A DNA stretch of 64,000 bases from Aquimarina acroporae (GTDB lineage: Bacteria > Bacteroidota > Bacteroidia > Flavobacteriales > Flavobacteriaceae): contig NZ_JALPRE010000006.1 in NCBI RefSeq assembly GCF_023195925.1, positions 434,001 to 498,000 of the forward strand, given 5' to 3'. The notes beneath the pieces were generated by a model, which ran no database searches, had not been told where the DNA came from, and worked only from the letters and a program-made list of their open reading frames with translations. Shown here piece by piece: positions 8,533 through 17,924 of this stretch; positions within the stretch are counted from its first letter, which is position 1, and each line of letters begins with the position of its first letter. The position numbers and the translations under genes were made by a program.

Positions 8533-8634
8533 GTATATTTGGAAAATCACTAGCGCATTTAGTGATAATTTTTCTTTTTCATAGCAATTTTTTTCCCATC
8601 CTTAATACTTGTATTTAGGGTGGGTTTTGTTTTT
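8533..8634 (+). ncRNA. Candidate small RNA, about 88 nt
   Basis: A perfect TAnnTTTG element (TATATTTG, 8533-8540) is followed seven bases later by a stem at 8547-8565, and then by a strong intrinsic terminator ending at 8634. This is the arrangement of a free-standing small RNA of about 8547-8634. The alternative is two successive terminators of the grpE-dnaJ transcript. No family was recognised. Confidence 0.35.
8595..8634 (+). terminator. Strong intrinsic terminator
   Basis: CCCATCCT (8595-8602) pairs with AGGGTGGG (8617-8624) with one G-T pair, and an inner AATAC/GTATT stem extends it to 13 pairs around a TT loop. TTTTGTTTTT follows. Confidence 0.9.
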
Positions 8635-8769
8635 ATAATGAAGACTATTCTAAAATAATCAAACTTCTTATGGTCATACACAGAAATATGTAAACTTAAT
8701 TAGTAAAAGTTTTTAAGTTTTTGTATCATTCGACTTTCTAATGAATCACAACGTATTATTGTACCAAAT

Positions 8770-9699
8770 ATGACTAATCTATTAGAAGTGCAACATGCAT
8801 CAAAACGCTTTGGAAGTTTTACTGCATTGCATGATGTGTCTATTCAAGTCCCACAAGGAAGTATTTTTGGGTTGTTGGGGCCCAATGGGGCAGGTAAGAC
8901 AACCTTAATAAGGATTGTAAATCAAATAACACTTCCAGATCAAGGAGCTGTTTATCTGGATGGAGAACCATTACACAAAGAACATATTAAAGATATTGGC
9001 TATTTGCCCGAAGAAAGAGGGCTTTATAAGTCAATGAAGGTTGGAGAACAAGCGCTATATCTAGCTCAATTAAAAGGGTTAAGTAAAAAAGAAGCAAAGG
9101 AAAGGCTAAAATATTGGTTTGATAAGTTTGAAATAACTCATTGGTGGAATAAAAAAATACAAGAACTGTCTAAGGGAATGGCTCAAAAAGTACAGTTTAT
9201 TGTTACGGTATTGCACCGTCCCAAACTCTTAATATTTGACGAGCCTTTTAGTGGTTTTGATCCCATTAATGCAAATATTATAAAAGATGAAATTCTACAG
9301 TTGCGTGATGAAGGAGCAACAGTGATTTTTTCCACACATCGTATGGAGAGTGTAGAAGAGTTATGTGATCATATTGCTTTAATTAATAAGTCCAAAAAAA
9401 TTCTAGAAGGGAAGGTTTCAGATATCAAACGAGAATTTAAAACCAATACCTACGAAGTAGGACTTATAGCAGAAAATAATGACGCACTTTTTGCCGAGTT
9501 AACCGATAAATTCGATGTTGGACCTGCAGATTTTAAAACCATCGATGACCAATTAAAACTTAAAATCACCCTAGATAAAAATACACCTTCAAATGAGTTT
9601 CTTGGTTTCTTATCGAGTAAAGCTCAGGTAATGAGATTTAATGAGGTGATTCCAACGGTTAATGAGATATTTATAAAAACGATCACAGAGAATGAGTAA
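8770..9699 (+). CDS. ABC transporter ATPase, NatA-like
   Basis: The cytoplasmic ATPase of an ABC-2 type exporter. Walker A is GPNGAGKTT (about 38-46), the signature is LSKGMAQKV, Walker B is LLIFDEPFSGFDP, and the switch His lies in IFSTHRMES. The C-terminal extension after about residue 215 resembles the DUF4162 domain of NatA/YhaQ-type ATPases. Its 3' end overlaps the permease gene by 8 bases. It is probably a sodium- or drug-extruding NatAB-type system; the substrate cannot be inferred. Confidence 0.9.
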   Translation: MTNLLEVQHASKRFGSFTALHDVSIQVPQGSIFGLLGPNGAGKTTLIRIVNQITLPDQGAVYLDGEPLHKEHIKDIGYLPEERGLYKSMKVGEQALYLAQLKGLSKKEAKERLKYWFDKFEITHWWNKKIQELSKGMAQKVQFIVTVLHRPKLLIFDEPFSGFDPINANIIKDEILQLRDEGATVIFSTHRMESVEELCDHIALINKSKKILEGKVSDIKREFKTNTYEVGLIAENNDALFAELTDKFDVGPADFKTIDDQLKLKITLDKNTPSNEFLGFLSSKAQVMRFNEVIPTVNEIFIKTITENE

Positions 9700-11002
9700 C
9701 CTTAAACTAATTATCCAAAGAGAGTTCATAGCACGAGTGCGCAATAGAACATTTGTCGTGATGACTTTTTTAAGTCCGTTGATCATGGTCGGTATGATTT
9801 CATTAATCACTTGGCTGGCGACCTTAAATAATGATGAGGTCAGGGAGATAGCCTATTTTGATGAAACAGGCATGTTTGCCAAAGATTTTAAGGATTCAGA
9901 AAATATCGATTATGTAGATTACAGCCAATTAACGTTAAATGATGCTAAGGATTCTGTGATCATTAAAAAATTATACGGACTGCTCTATATACCTAAAAAA
10001 CAATCGAATAAGGAGCTGGCAGAATCGATACAATTTTATGCAGAAGAAGCGCCAAATGTTGGTGTGCTTAGTAGTATTGAGAAGATTATAGCTGCTAAGA
10101 TTACCAATCAGAATTTTGAAAGTAAAGGGTTAGATCTTAGTACTATAGAAAATGCCAAGGCCCAAGTAAATATCTCAATTGAGAATTTTTCGGGAGAAAA
10201 AACATCCAAAATTACTAACTATGTAAAAATGTTCTTTGGAGGAGCGGCAGGTTATTTCTTAATGATGTTCATTATTATTTATGGGAACATGGTAATGAGA
10301 TCTGTAATTGAAGAAAAAGCAAATAGAATTATAGAGATTATTATTTCTTCAGTAAAACCTCTACAGTTAATGATGGGGAAAATTTTAGGAACTTCATTTG
10401 CTGGAATTTTACAGTTTATCATTTGGGTAATCCTGGGAGGTGTTTTGCTTACAGTAGGTGTTGTTTTTTTAGGAATAGATGTAGATCAAAGTAATATGCA
10501 AGACGCTCTTAAAGTGGTAGAAGAAACTCAAGGAGTAACAATGGCAAATTTTGCCGAGGTACTGGTTGAGATTAATAAACTTCCTTTAGGAGCATTGGTT
10601 CTCGCTTTTTTTGTGTATTTCGTAGGGGGGTATTTCTTATATAGTTCTATATATGCAGCAATTGGTGCAGCTGTAGATAGCGAAACCGACTCACAACAAT
10701 TTATGCTGCCTATTATTTTACCCTTAATGCTAGGTATATATGTGGGGTTCTTTTCTGTAATAGAAAATCCTCATGGAACGGTTTCTACGGTATTTTCGAT
10801 GATTCCTCTCACGTCACCTATCGTAATGCTTATGAGGATACCTTTTGGAGTGAATTGGTGGGAAGTCGTGATCTCAATTTTTCTCTTATTTGGAAGTATT
10901 ATATTTATGATCTGGTTGGCCGGAAAAATATATCGAGTAGGTATATTGATGTACGGTAAAAAACCAAGTTATAAGGAGTTATTTAAATGGTTAAAATATT
11001 AG
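9692..11002 (+). CDS. ABC-2 type permease, NatB-like
   Basis: A 436-residue membrane subunit partnering the upstream ATPase. One N-terminal TM helix (about 20-40) is followed by a large extracytoplasmic domain (about 41-180) and then five or so TM helices in the C-terminal half. EEKANRIIEIIISSVKPLQLMMGKILG is the typical ABC-2 coupling segment. It overlaps the ATPase by 8 bases and is followed after 6 bases by an MscS-type channel gene, suggesting a three-gene unit. Confidence 0.88.
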   Translation: MSNLKLIIQREFIARVRNRTFVVMTFLSPLIMVGMISLITWLATLNNDEVREIAYFDETGMFAKDFKDSENIDYVDYSQLTLNDAKDSVIIKKLYGLLYIPKKQSNKELAESIQFYAEEAPNVGVLSSIEKIIAAKITNQNFESKGLDLSTIENAKAQVNISIENFSGEKTSKITNYVKMFFGGAAGYFLMMFIIIYGNMVMRSVIEEKANRIIEIIISSVKPLQLMMGKILGTSFAGILQFIIWVILGGVLLTVGVVFLGIDVDQSNMQDALKVVEETQGVTMANFAEVLVEINKLPLGALVLAFFVYFVGGYFLYSSIYAAIGAAVDSETDSQQFMLPIILPLMLGIYVGFFSVIENPHGTVSTVFSMIPLTSPIVMLMRIPFGVNWWEVVISIFLLFGSIIFMIWLAGKIYRVGILMYGKKPSYKELFKWLKY

Positions 11003-11008
11003 TCAATA

Positions 11009-11905
11009 ATGATAATTCAGGAAGGTACAGTAGAGAAGAAAGTAAGAGGATTAATTCCTGATGAGGTTGAGAAGCCTTTGAATGAATTTCTCAATTTTGA
11101 AATTTTTCATTTTGGAACAGATGAGCATCCCATGGTGCTTACAGTGGGACTTTTACTTTTTGTAATTATTATTTTGATTGGGACATCCTTCCTCATAAGG
11201 ATGATTAAGAAAATTTTTACCAGAAAATTACGTAAGGAAGACCAACGGAAATTTGAATCTGTATTTTCCTTTTTGAAATATGTCGTATATATCGCGGTCC
11301 TTTTTGGAGCATTAGATGGCATAGGTTTTAATATTACAGGAATATTTGCCGCTTCTGCTGCATTATTGGTGGGTGTTGGTCTTGCACTTCAGACTTTTAT
11401 ACAAGATATTTTGTCGGGTGTTTTCATTTTTGTCGACAAAACTGTACTGGTAGGAGATATTATCGAGATAGAAGATAAAGTAGGGCGTGTAGAAGAAATC
11501 AAACTTAGAACCACAAGAGCGGTTACTATAGATAATAAAGTATTGATTATTCCGAATCATAAATACATGTCTTCTTCGGTATATAACTGGACACAAAATG
11601 GTTCGCTTACCAGAGAGTCGGTGAGCGTTGGAGTAGCATATGGTAGTGATACTCAATTGGTGAAAGATTTGTTGATTCAGGCTGCTTTATCCAATTCACA
11701 TGTTTTAAAAGACCCAGCTCCTATCGTTCTTTTTACAGATTTTGGCGATAGTTCTTTAAACTTTAAATTAGTATTTACAATAAATGACAGTTTTCAGGGA
11801 GCCATACCCAAAAGTGAAATAAGATTTGAAATAGATAGGTTATTTAGAGAAAATAACATTACAATACCATTCCCACAACGGGAGGTTACCATTTTGAAAG
11901 AATAA
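11009..11905 (+). CDS. MscS-family mechanosensitive channel
   Basis: A small-conductance mechanosensitive channel of 298 residues. It has three TM helices (about 45-67, 83-103 and 107-140). The pore-lining third helix is Gly/Ala-rich (FAASAALLVGVGLALQTF) and leads into ILSGVFIFVDKTVLVGD, the typical TM3-beta domain join. The C-terminal alpha/beta cage ends NNITIPFPQREV, a strongly conserved MscS tail. It protects cells against hypo-osmotic shock by releasing solutes from the inner membrane. Confidence 0.93.
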   Translation: MIIQEGTVEKKVRGLIPDEVEKPLNEFLNFEIFHFGTDEHPMVLTVGLLLFVIIILIGTSFLIRMIKKIFTRKLRKEDQRKFESVFSFLKYVVYIAVLFGALDGIGFNITGIFAASAALLVGVGLALQTFIQDILSGVFIFVDKTVLVGDIIEIEDKVGRVEEIKLRTTRAVTIDNKVLIIPNHKYMSSSVYNWTQNGSLTRESVSVGVAYGSDTQLVKDLLIQAALSNSHVLKDPAPIVLFTDFGDSSLNFKLVFTINDSFQGAIPKSEIRFEIDRLFRENNITIPFPQREVTILKE

Positions 11906-11947
11906 AATATAAGATATCGAAGAAATAATAACATATACGCCCCATAG

Positions 11948-12847
11948 ATGAGAACAAAAGATTTGATACTGTTTTGTCTTTGCTTTTGTTCCTGTTGTTA
12001 TCTCAGATGTCAGGATACAGACTTGGCTAGAGTAGAATATGCCTATATTCCTCAAAGCGAAAGCGATAATGTATATAGCAGAATTAGGGTTTCGGCAAAT
12101 TACCCTATTAAAATGAGTACCGAGGGTAGCTATGTTGTGATTTCTGCACAATACCGATATAACAACTTAGAACTTAATGATGGATTGCTGTTCGAGGATT
12201 TAGGAGATTTTAATGCATTTCAAACCTTTGGATTAGAATTGGGATATACCTTCAAAATGAAAAATAACTGGAGGTTTGGCACAAAATTAGGAGCACAGAT
12301 ATCTTCGAATTTTGAGGGATCGGGTATAAAGGGCGATGACTTCAGGTATACAGGGTCGGTCTACTTTGTAAAAAGTTATAAAAATAAACAAGCTCCAAAG
12401 ACCGCCAGATTGATTTTGGGGTTACGATATACCACTCCCGCCAGTATAAATTTTCCACTCCCAATAATAAACTACTTTAAAAGATTTCATCAAAACTGGT
12501 CATATTCTGTAGGTACTCCAAAAACAAATATCAAATATTTTTTTAATGAGAAAAATACGCTTCAGGCTTTTGTAGGTTTAGATAGGTTTTATGGTAATTT
12601 GCAGAATAACAGAATGTTTATTGATGCAAATGGAGAAGCAAAATTAGCAGAAAATGCCTCAATGCTTAATGTAATTGGAGCTTTGGGGTACGAATATTAT
12701 TTTACGGAACACTTATTGTTCTACACATATGCAGGATATACATTAAGTAATGAAATTCGCTTACGAGATGGAGATCAAGAAAACGTATTGACAATTAATA
12801 ATGACAATACGTTCTATTTTCGTAGTGGTATAAAATTAAAAATATAA
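11948..12847 (+). CDS. DUF6268-like outer-membrane beta-barrel protein
   Basis: A 299-residue exported protein. The N-terminus is a signal peptide with a Cys-rich core. The rest is a run of amphipathic strands with aromatic girdle residues and a final strand ending YFRSGIKLKI, as in outer-membrane barrels. It fits the DUF6268 barrels of Bacteroidota. Its stop codon and the start of the response-regulator gene share one base, so the two are translationally linked. Confidence 0.7.
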   Translation: MRTKDLILFCLCFCSCCYLRCQDTDLARVEYAYIPQSESDNVYSRIRVSANYPIKMSTEGSYVVISAQYRYNNLELNDGLLFEDLGDFNAFQTFGLELGYTFKMKNNWRFGTKLGAQISSNFEGSGIKGDDFRYTGSVYFVKSYKNKQAPKTARLILGLRYTTPASINFPLPIINYFKRFHQNWSYSVGTPKTNIKYFFNEKNTLQAFVGLDRFYGNLQNNRMFIDANGEAKLAENASMLNVIGALGYEYYFTEHLLFYTYAGYTLSNEIRLRDGDQENVLTINNDNTFYFRSGIKLKI

Positions 12848-14010
12848 TGGCAAAGATATTAGTAATAGAAGACGAATCGGCAATTAGAAGAGTACTGGTG
12901 AAAATTTTATCAGAAGAGAGTGATAAATATGAAGTTTTTGAAGCCGAAGATGGTCTTTCAGGGATAGAAAAAATAAAGAATGACGATTTTGATTTAATAC
13001 TTTGTGATATTAAGATGCCTAAGATGGACGGAGTAGAGGTACTGGAAGCCGTTAAAAAAATAAAACCAGAAATACCGATTGTTATGATTTCTGGTCATGG
13101 TGATCTTGATACTGCGGTGAATACTATGAGATTAGGGGCATTCGATTATATTTCGAAGCCACCAGATTTGAATAGATTATTGAATACGGTTCGCAATGCC
13201 TTAGATAGAAAAGAATTAGTTGTGGAAAATAAGAGGCTGAAAAAGAAAGTCTCTAAGAACTATGAAATGATCGGGGAATCAAAAGCTATTTCCGATATCA
13301 AAGAAATTATAGAGAAAGTTGCGGCAACCGATGCCAGAGTATTAATAACAGGTCCCAATGGAACAGGTAAAGAACTTGTGGCCCATTGGATTCACCAAAA
13401 AAGTGATCGTTCTTCCGGTCCTATGATAGAGGTGAATTGTGCTGCAATTCCGGGAGAGCTTATAGAAAGTGAACTTTTTGGTCACGTAAAAGGAGCTTTT
13501 ACATCGGCAAATAAAGACCGAGCGGGTAAATTTGAAGCGGCAAACGGAGGAACTATTTTTCTAGATGAGATAGGTGATATGAGTCTTTCTGCACAGGCAA
13601 AAGTGTTACGAGCACTTCAAGAGAATAAAATTCAGCGAGTAGGTAGTGATAAAGACATAAAGGTAAATGTTCGTGTAGTAGCAGCTACCAATAAAGATCT
13701 TAAAAAAGAGATTGCCGACAATAAATTTAGAGAAGATTTATATCATAGATTGGCGGTGATTCTTGTTAAAGTACCAGCTTTAAACGATCGCAGGGAAGAT
13801 ATCCCATTATTAGTAGAATATTTTGCTAAGAAAATTGCAGATGAGCAAGGTTCTCCGGTAAAATCCTTTTCAGATAAGGCAATCAAACAACTACAACAGT
13901 ACGATTGGACAGGAAATATTCGTGAATTGCGTAATGTCGTAGAACGATTAATAATTTTAGGAGGAAAAGATGTTAGTGAAGAGGATGTCAAACTTTTTGC
14001 AGCAAAATAA
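12847..14010 (+). CDS. Sigma-54-type response regulator lacking the HTH domain
   Basis: An NtrC-family regulator of 387 residues. The receiver domain (1-120) has phospho-acceptor Asp54 in LCDIKMPKMDG and Lys104 in the YISKPP segment. The AAA+ domain (about 140-375) has Walker A GPNGTGKE (169-176), Walker B GGTIFLDEI (234-242) and the WTGNIRELRN sensor II. The sigma-54 contact loop reads GAFTSA (216-221), not GAFTGA. The protein stops right after the AAA+ domain, without the C-terminal Fis-type DNA-binding helix-turn-helix, so it may act from solution or through a partner. No sensor kinase gene is adjacent. Confidence 0.9.
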   Translation: MAKILVIEDESAIRRVLVKILSEESDKYEVFEAEDGLSGIEKIKNDDFDLILCDIKMPKMDGVEVLEAVKKIKPEIPIVMISGHGDLDTAVNTMRLGAFDYISKPPDLNRLLNTVRNALDRKELVVENKRLKKKVSKNYEMIGESKAISDIKEIIEKVAATDARVLITGPNGTGKELVAHWIHQKSDRSSGPMIEVNCAAIPGELIESELFGHVKGAFTSANKDRAGKFEAANGGTIFLDEIGDMSLSAQAKVLRALQENKIQRVGSDKDIKVNVRVVAATNKDLKKEIADNKFREDLYHRLAVILVKVPALNDRREDIPLLVEYFAKKIADEQGSPVKSFSDKAIKQLQQYDWTGNIRELRNVVERLIILGGKDVSEEDVKLFAAK

Positions 14011-14089
14011 AGGAAGATTGTAAGGTTTAGAATTTGTTTTACGACTTTTTTAAGACGTTATTTTCCGTTAAGAGTAAGGGAGACCCCAT

Positions 14090-14614
14090 ATGATGAAGAG
14101 GATACAATTAATACTAGTACTGTTATTTTGTGTACATACTGCAGTAGCCCAGTATGACCCAGGTGCTGTAAATTACGGTTTCGTTGGAATCAAAAGTTTT
14201 GGTTTGCAAAATGAAGTAGGAGTAGGGGCCAGGGTAGAGTATGCTTTTAACTGTTATACTACTTTTATTGGCGAATACAATCGCTCTTTTTCGGTCGGTG
14301 ACGAAGAGGAATATGAAGGTTTTAATGAGCTTGCTTTTGGAGTAAATCTTATCCTTTTTAATTGGTATCCAACTACAATTACTGCCGGGATGAGTTATGT
14401 TGGAAATGATTCTGATTTTTTTGAAGAAATTGAAGACGAAGCTTTTTTAGGTTTTAGGACAGGGAATTTTAATCACGGTGCGCAAATTAAGTTGAGGGCA
14501 CTCCATCAAGTGTCTATACCGGTCCATATCTTTGCTGAACTCAATATAAAGAGTCTAGGAAGACGATATGATACTTTTCTTATCGGATTTAGCTATGATT
14601 TTAATGCTTGGTAA
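14090..14614 (+). CDS. Small outer-membrane beta-barrel protein
   Basis: A 174-residue protein with a signal peptide ending TAVAQ (about residue 20). A series of amphipathic strands follows, with a terminal aromatic strand (IGFSYDFNAW) as expected for an 8-stranded outer-membrane barrel. I do not recognise a family. It lies 79 bases after the response regulator and may be part of the same unit. Confidence 0.65.
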   Translation: MMKRIQLILVLLFCVHTAVAQYDPGAVNYGFVGIKSFGLQNEVGVGARVEYAFNCYTTFIGEYNRSFSVGDEEEYEGFNELAFGVNLILFNWYPTTITAGMSYVGNDSDFFEEIEDEAFLGFRTGNFNHGAQIKLRALHQVSIPVHIFAELNIKSLGRRYDTFLIGFSYDFNAW

Positions 14615-14704
14615 CACCAAAAAGTATTCAGCCATTTAATCTTAACAACGGTGTAGTTATCGCCAGAAAACAAAACTATATTTCAAACAAATATAAAACT
14701 TTAG

Positions 14705-14712
14705 TATCTTTC
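14705..14712 (+). promoter_or_regulatory. Candidate promoter for the PPK2 gene
   Basis: TATCTTTC matches the -7 element at seven of eight positions' worth of consensus (last base differs). A TTTC lies 20 bases upstream in the -33 position. Confidence 0.35.
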
Positions 14713-14734
14713 GAAGTATAACACAAATCACAAT

Positions 14735-15613
14735 ATGAAGACGATACATCACCAAGATTTTAGAGTTGATAACCCAGTTGAGTTATCAAAAATATCTACT
14801 ACCTATGATCTAAATGAAAGCGAGAAAAAAGTAGAGAAAGAGTTAGAAAAGGTACGCGAAAAACTTGGGGAGCTTCAGGATACCTTATATGCACACAATA
14901 AATATGCAGTTCTTGTATGTCTACAAGGAATGGATACCGCCGGTAAAGATAGTTTAATAAGAGAGGTGTTTAAAGACTTTAATACACGAGGTATTATCGT
15001 TCATAGTTTTAAAGTTCCTACAGATCTAGAATTAGGACACGATTATCTATGGAGACATTATATCGCCTTGCCACAAAGAGGTAAGTTCGGAGTCTTTAAT
15101 CGAACGCACTATGAAAATGTATTGGTAACCAGAGTGCATCCAGAATATATTATGAGTGAGAATATCCCACATATCAATACAGTAGAAGATATCAACGATG
15201 AATTTTGGGATTCACGTTTTGAACAAATTAGGAATTTTGAAAAGCACATCGCCCAAAACGGAACATTAATTTATAAGTTTTATTTACATCTTTCCAAAGA
15301 AGAACAAAAGAATAGATTACTTAGAAGACTCGAAAAAAAAGAAAAGAACTGGAAATTTTCTGCTGGAGATCTTAAAGAACGTAAACTTTGGGATAAGTAT
15401 CAGGAGTGTTATCAAGATGCTATAAATAGAACCTCGGTTTCACATGCCCCATGGTATATTATTCCTGCAGATGATAAACCCACTGCGAGATATATTGTGG
15501 CAAAAACACTTTATGATTCACTTAAAGAATATGAGGATATTCAAGAACCTGAACTAGATGAAAAAACAAAATCTAATTTAGATTTATACAAACAACAGTT
15601 AGAAAATGAATAA
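14735..15613 (+). CDS. ppk2: PPK2-family polyphosphate kinase
   Basis: A polyphosphate:nucleotide phosphotransferase that uses polyphosphate to phosphorylate nucleotides, or the reverse. Walker A is GMDTAGKDS (65-73), and the Walker B region of the family is FNRTHYENVL (121-130). The lid region is rich in Arg and Lys (NRLLRRLEKKEKNWKFS). The 292-residue length and DLELGHDYLWRHYIALP segment fit the class that acts on nucleoside mono- and diphosphates. It is cytoplasmic and monocistronic. The exact nucleotide preference is not visible. Confidence 0.9.
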   Translation: MKTIHHQDFRVDNPVELSKISTTYDLNESEKKVEKELEKVREKLGELQDTLYAHNKYAVLVCLQGMDTAGKDSLIREVFKDFNTRGIIVHSFKVPTDLELGHDYLWRHYIALPQRGKFGVFNRTHYENVLVTRVHPEYIMSENIPHINTVEDINDEFWDSRFEQIRNFEKHIAQNGTLIYKFYLHLSKEEQKNRLLRRLEKKEKNWKFSAGDLKERKLWDKYQECYQDAINRTSVSHAPWYIIPADDKPTARYIVAKTLYDSLKEYEDIQEPELDEKTKSNLDLYKQQLENE

Positions 15614-15670
15614 AGTTATAAGCTCACTCTAAAAAGTATGTGAGATCAATGACTGAATATAACAAAAGCT

Positions 15671-17059
15671 ATGTTAAGAAAAATAACCCCTGTTTTAATT
15701 GCGATACTTTGTTTAAGTGGATATGCTCAAAACAATGTCAAAGAAGACTCTACTATAATTAAGAAGTTATATACCACTTCGCTTGTAAATGGAAAAAGTT
15801 ATGAGTGGTTAGACTATTTGTCCAATCAAATTGGAGGTAGACTTTCAGGGTCGATCAATGCACAAAAGGCAGTAGAATGGGGGGAAAAGGAACTAAAAGA
15901 ACTTGGAATAGATAAAGTTTGGCTACAGTCGGTAATGGTACCAAAATGGACCAGGGGTGTTACCGAATTTGCTTATATAGAAACAGAACCAGGAAAGACA
16001 ACCAATGTTCCTATATGTGCCTTGGGAGGTTCTGTTCCCACTTCTATAGGTGGTATAAAAGCACCTATTATAGAGGTAAAAGGATTAGAAGATTTAAGAA
16101 AACTTGGATCTGATCAAATTGAAGGCAAGATTGTTTTTTATAATCGACCTATGCAGCCAGATTTAATTGAAACCTTTAGAGCGTATGGCGGTTGTGTAGA
16201 TCAACGCTATTCTGGAGCAGCAGAGGCAGCAAAATTTGGGGCAATTGCAGTAATCGTGCGCTCTATGAATTTAAGACTTGATGATTTTCCTCATACCGGA
16301 TCAATGAGTTATGGAGACCTTCCCAATAAGGATAAAATACCCGCGGCAGCTATTAGTACAAATGGGGCAGAGTTGTTAAGCTCTATGCTAAAACTAAATC
16401 CAAAAATAAAATTTCACATCAATATGAACTGTCGCAGTTGGAAGGATGTAGAATCGTTTAATGTTATTGGACAAATTACTGGTTCTAAATTTCCTAACGA
16501 GTATATGGTAGTAGGAGGGCATTTAGACTCTTGGGATTTGGGTGATGGTTCTCATGATGATGGAGCCGGAGTTGTACAATCTATGGAAGTATTGCGCCTA
16601 TTTAAAGAAATAGGATATAAACCCAAAAGATCTATTCGCGTAGTGCTATTTATGAATGAGGAAAATGGACTACGAGGGGGGCGAAAATATGCCAAAGTAG
16701 CACAAAATAAGGGAGAAAAGCACGTGTTTGCCTTAGAAAGTGATGCTGGAGGATTTACCCCCAGAGGATTTTCATTCGATTGTGATGATGCAAATTTCGA
16801 ACAAATAGAAAGTTGGAAATCATTGTTCGAACCGTACCTGGTTCACTACTTTGCCAAAGGGGGAAGTGGAGCAGATATTGGTCCCCTGAAAAATGATAAT
16901 ATTGTTTTGGCAGGTTTACGACCAGATTCACAACGGTATTTTGATTACCACCATGCCAAGAACGATACCTTTGATGCTGTAAACAAGCGAGAATTAGAAT
17001 TAGGAGCTGCCACTATGGCTAGTTTAATGTATCTTTTTGATAAGTACGGGGTGAAATAA
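15671..17059 (+). CDS. Secreted M28-family peptidase (carboxypeptidase Q-like)
   Basis: An exported zinc peptidase with a signal peptide ending GYAQ (residue 20). A PA-type insert lies at about 120-250 and the M28 catalytic domain at about 260-462. Zinc ligands and catalytic residues are recognisable: His284 and Asp286 in GGHLDSWD, Asp296/297 in SHDDGAG, Glu330/331 in MNEENG, Asp358, and His in DYHHAKND near the C-terminus. It probably acts as an aminopeptidase or dipeptidase in the periplasm or outside the cell. The next gene, also an exported peptidase, follows after 10 bases. Confidence 0.92.
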   Translation: MLRKITPVLIAILCLSGYAQNNVKEDSTIIKKLYTTSLVNGKSYEWLDYLSNQIGGRLSGSINAQKAVEWGEKELKELGIDKVWLQSVMVPKWTRGVTEFAYIETEPGKTTNVPICALGGSVPTSIGGIKAPIIEVKGLEDLRKLGSDQIEGKIVFYNRPMQPDLIETFRAYGGCVDQRYSGAAEAAKFGAIAVIVRSMNLRLDDFPHTGSMSYGDLPNKDKIPAAAISTNGAELLSSMLKLNPKIKFHINMNCRSWKDVESFNVIGQITGSKFPNEYMVVGGHLDSWDLGDGSHDDGAGVVQSMEVLRLFKEIGYKPKRSIRVVLFMNEENGLRGGRKYAKVAQNKGEKHVFALESDAGGFTPRGFSFDCDDANFEQIESWKSLFEPYLVHYFAKGGSGADIGPLKNDNIVLAGLRPDSQRYFDYHHAKNDTFDAVNKRELELGAATMASLMYLFDKYGVK

Positions 17060-17069
17060 CAAAAGTGCG

Positions 17070-17834
17070 ATGATAAAAAAGGTAATATTAGCTGTTTTAA
17101 TTATGTTCACCTATGCTAAAATTGTAGGTCAAGATAATAGCTCAATAACTACAAAACTGTTTGTCTATGGTGGGCAATTGAATAAACAATTTCTCAAGTA
17201 TACTGCTGAGCTTACAGGTAAAGAAAAACCAAAAATTATTTTTTTACCTACAGCTACCGGGGATAGTGATAGATATATTAATTACTGGTATGAGTTATGT
17301 TCAGATCTAGATATTGAACCACACGTGCTCAGGGTTTGGATTAATTCGTATAGGCAAAAAGAATCTTTTGAGAATGTACTCTTAAAAATGGATGCAATTA
17401 TAGTAGGAGGAGGGAACACTCTAAATATGTTGGCTATATGGAAGGCACAAGAAATAGATCAAGCGTTGAAAAAAGCATATAAAAAAGGGATAATTCTTGC
17501 TGGAGGAAGTGCAGGTTCTTTATGTTGGTTTAATGGAGGAACTACAGATTCCAGACCAAAAGAATTGAGTATTGTAAAGGGGTTAAGTTTTCTTGATTAT
17601 AGCCATTGTCCTCATTATCATTCTGAAGAATCAAGAAGACCATTATATCATAAAAACATTTTAACAGGAAAACTCGGTGATGGGTATGCTTGTGATGATA
17701 ATGCCGGTATTTTGTTTATAAATGATAAGGTGAAAGAAGCGGTAACGTTAGATGAACAAAGTAATTCATACTTTGTGTATAAAAATAATGGTAAGATAGA
17801 AGAGGAAAAAATTGAAGCGAAAATACTCAAATAA
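17070..17834 (+). CDS. Exported S51-family peptidase (cyanophycinase/peptidase E-like)
   Basis: A serine peptidase of the S51 family with a class I glutamine amidotransferase-like fold. The nucleophile Ser147 sits in the elbow AGGSAGS. GGGNTLNML (113-121) and the His-rich YSHCPHYHSEESRR (177-190) are typical. Unlike cytoplasmic peptidase E it begins with a hydrophobic signal sequence ending about residue 21. It is downstream of the M28 peptidase in a probable peptide-degrading operon. Asp-dipeptide or cyanophycin-type specificity is possible but not proven. Confidence 0.85.
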   Translation: MIKKVILAVLIMFTYAKIVGQDNSSITTKLFVYGGQLNKQFLKYTAELTGKEKPKIIFLPTATGDSDRYINYWYELCSDLDIEPHVLRVWINSYRQKESFENVLLKMDAIIVGGGNTLNMLAIWKAQEIDQALKKAYKKGIILAGGSAGSLCWFNGGTTDSRPKELSIVKGLSFLDYSHCPHYHSEESRRPLYHKNILTGKLGDGYACDDNAGILFINDKVKEAVTLDEQSNSYFVYKNNGKIEEEKIEAKILK

Positions 17835-17890
17835 CTAATTTTTTTCCTCAGAAAAGGATATTCAAAATGCTACTGACATAGGGTTGTCAC

Positions 17891-17898
17891 TATCTTTG
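17891..17898 (+). promoter_or_regulatory. Candidate -7 element
   Basis: TATCTTTG is a perfect TAnnTTTG match 27 bases before the start of the GNAT gene. No clear -33 box was found. Confidence 0.4.
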
Positions 17899-17924
17899 TT
17901 TTATTTGCTATAAATTATAGAATT

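Larger units (their letters stand above)
8467..8769. other. 303-base gene-free interval after dnaJ
   Basis: No credible ORF lies here. It holds a TATATTTG box (8533-8540), a small hairpin TCACTA/TAGTGA (8547-8552 with 8560-8565) followed by a T-rich stretch, and a strong terminator at 8595-8634. The last 130 bases before the ABC gene are AT-rich without recognisable structure and presumably hold its promoter. Confidence 0.7.

Noticed and set aside
8546-8580. Hairpin at 8547-8565 called as the main terminator of dnaJ
   Set aside because: The stem has only six pairs and a 7-base loop, weaker than the one at 8595-8634, so only the latter is annotated as a terminator.
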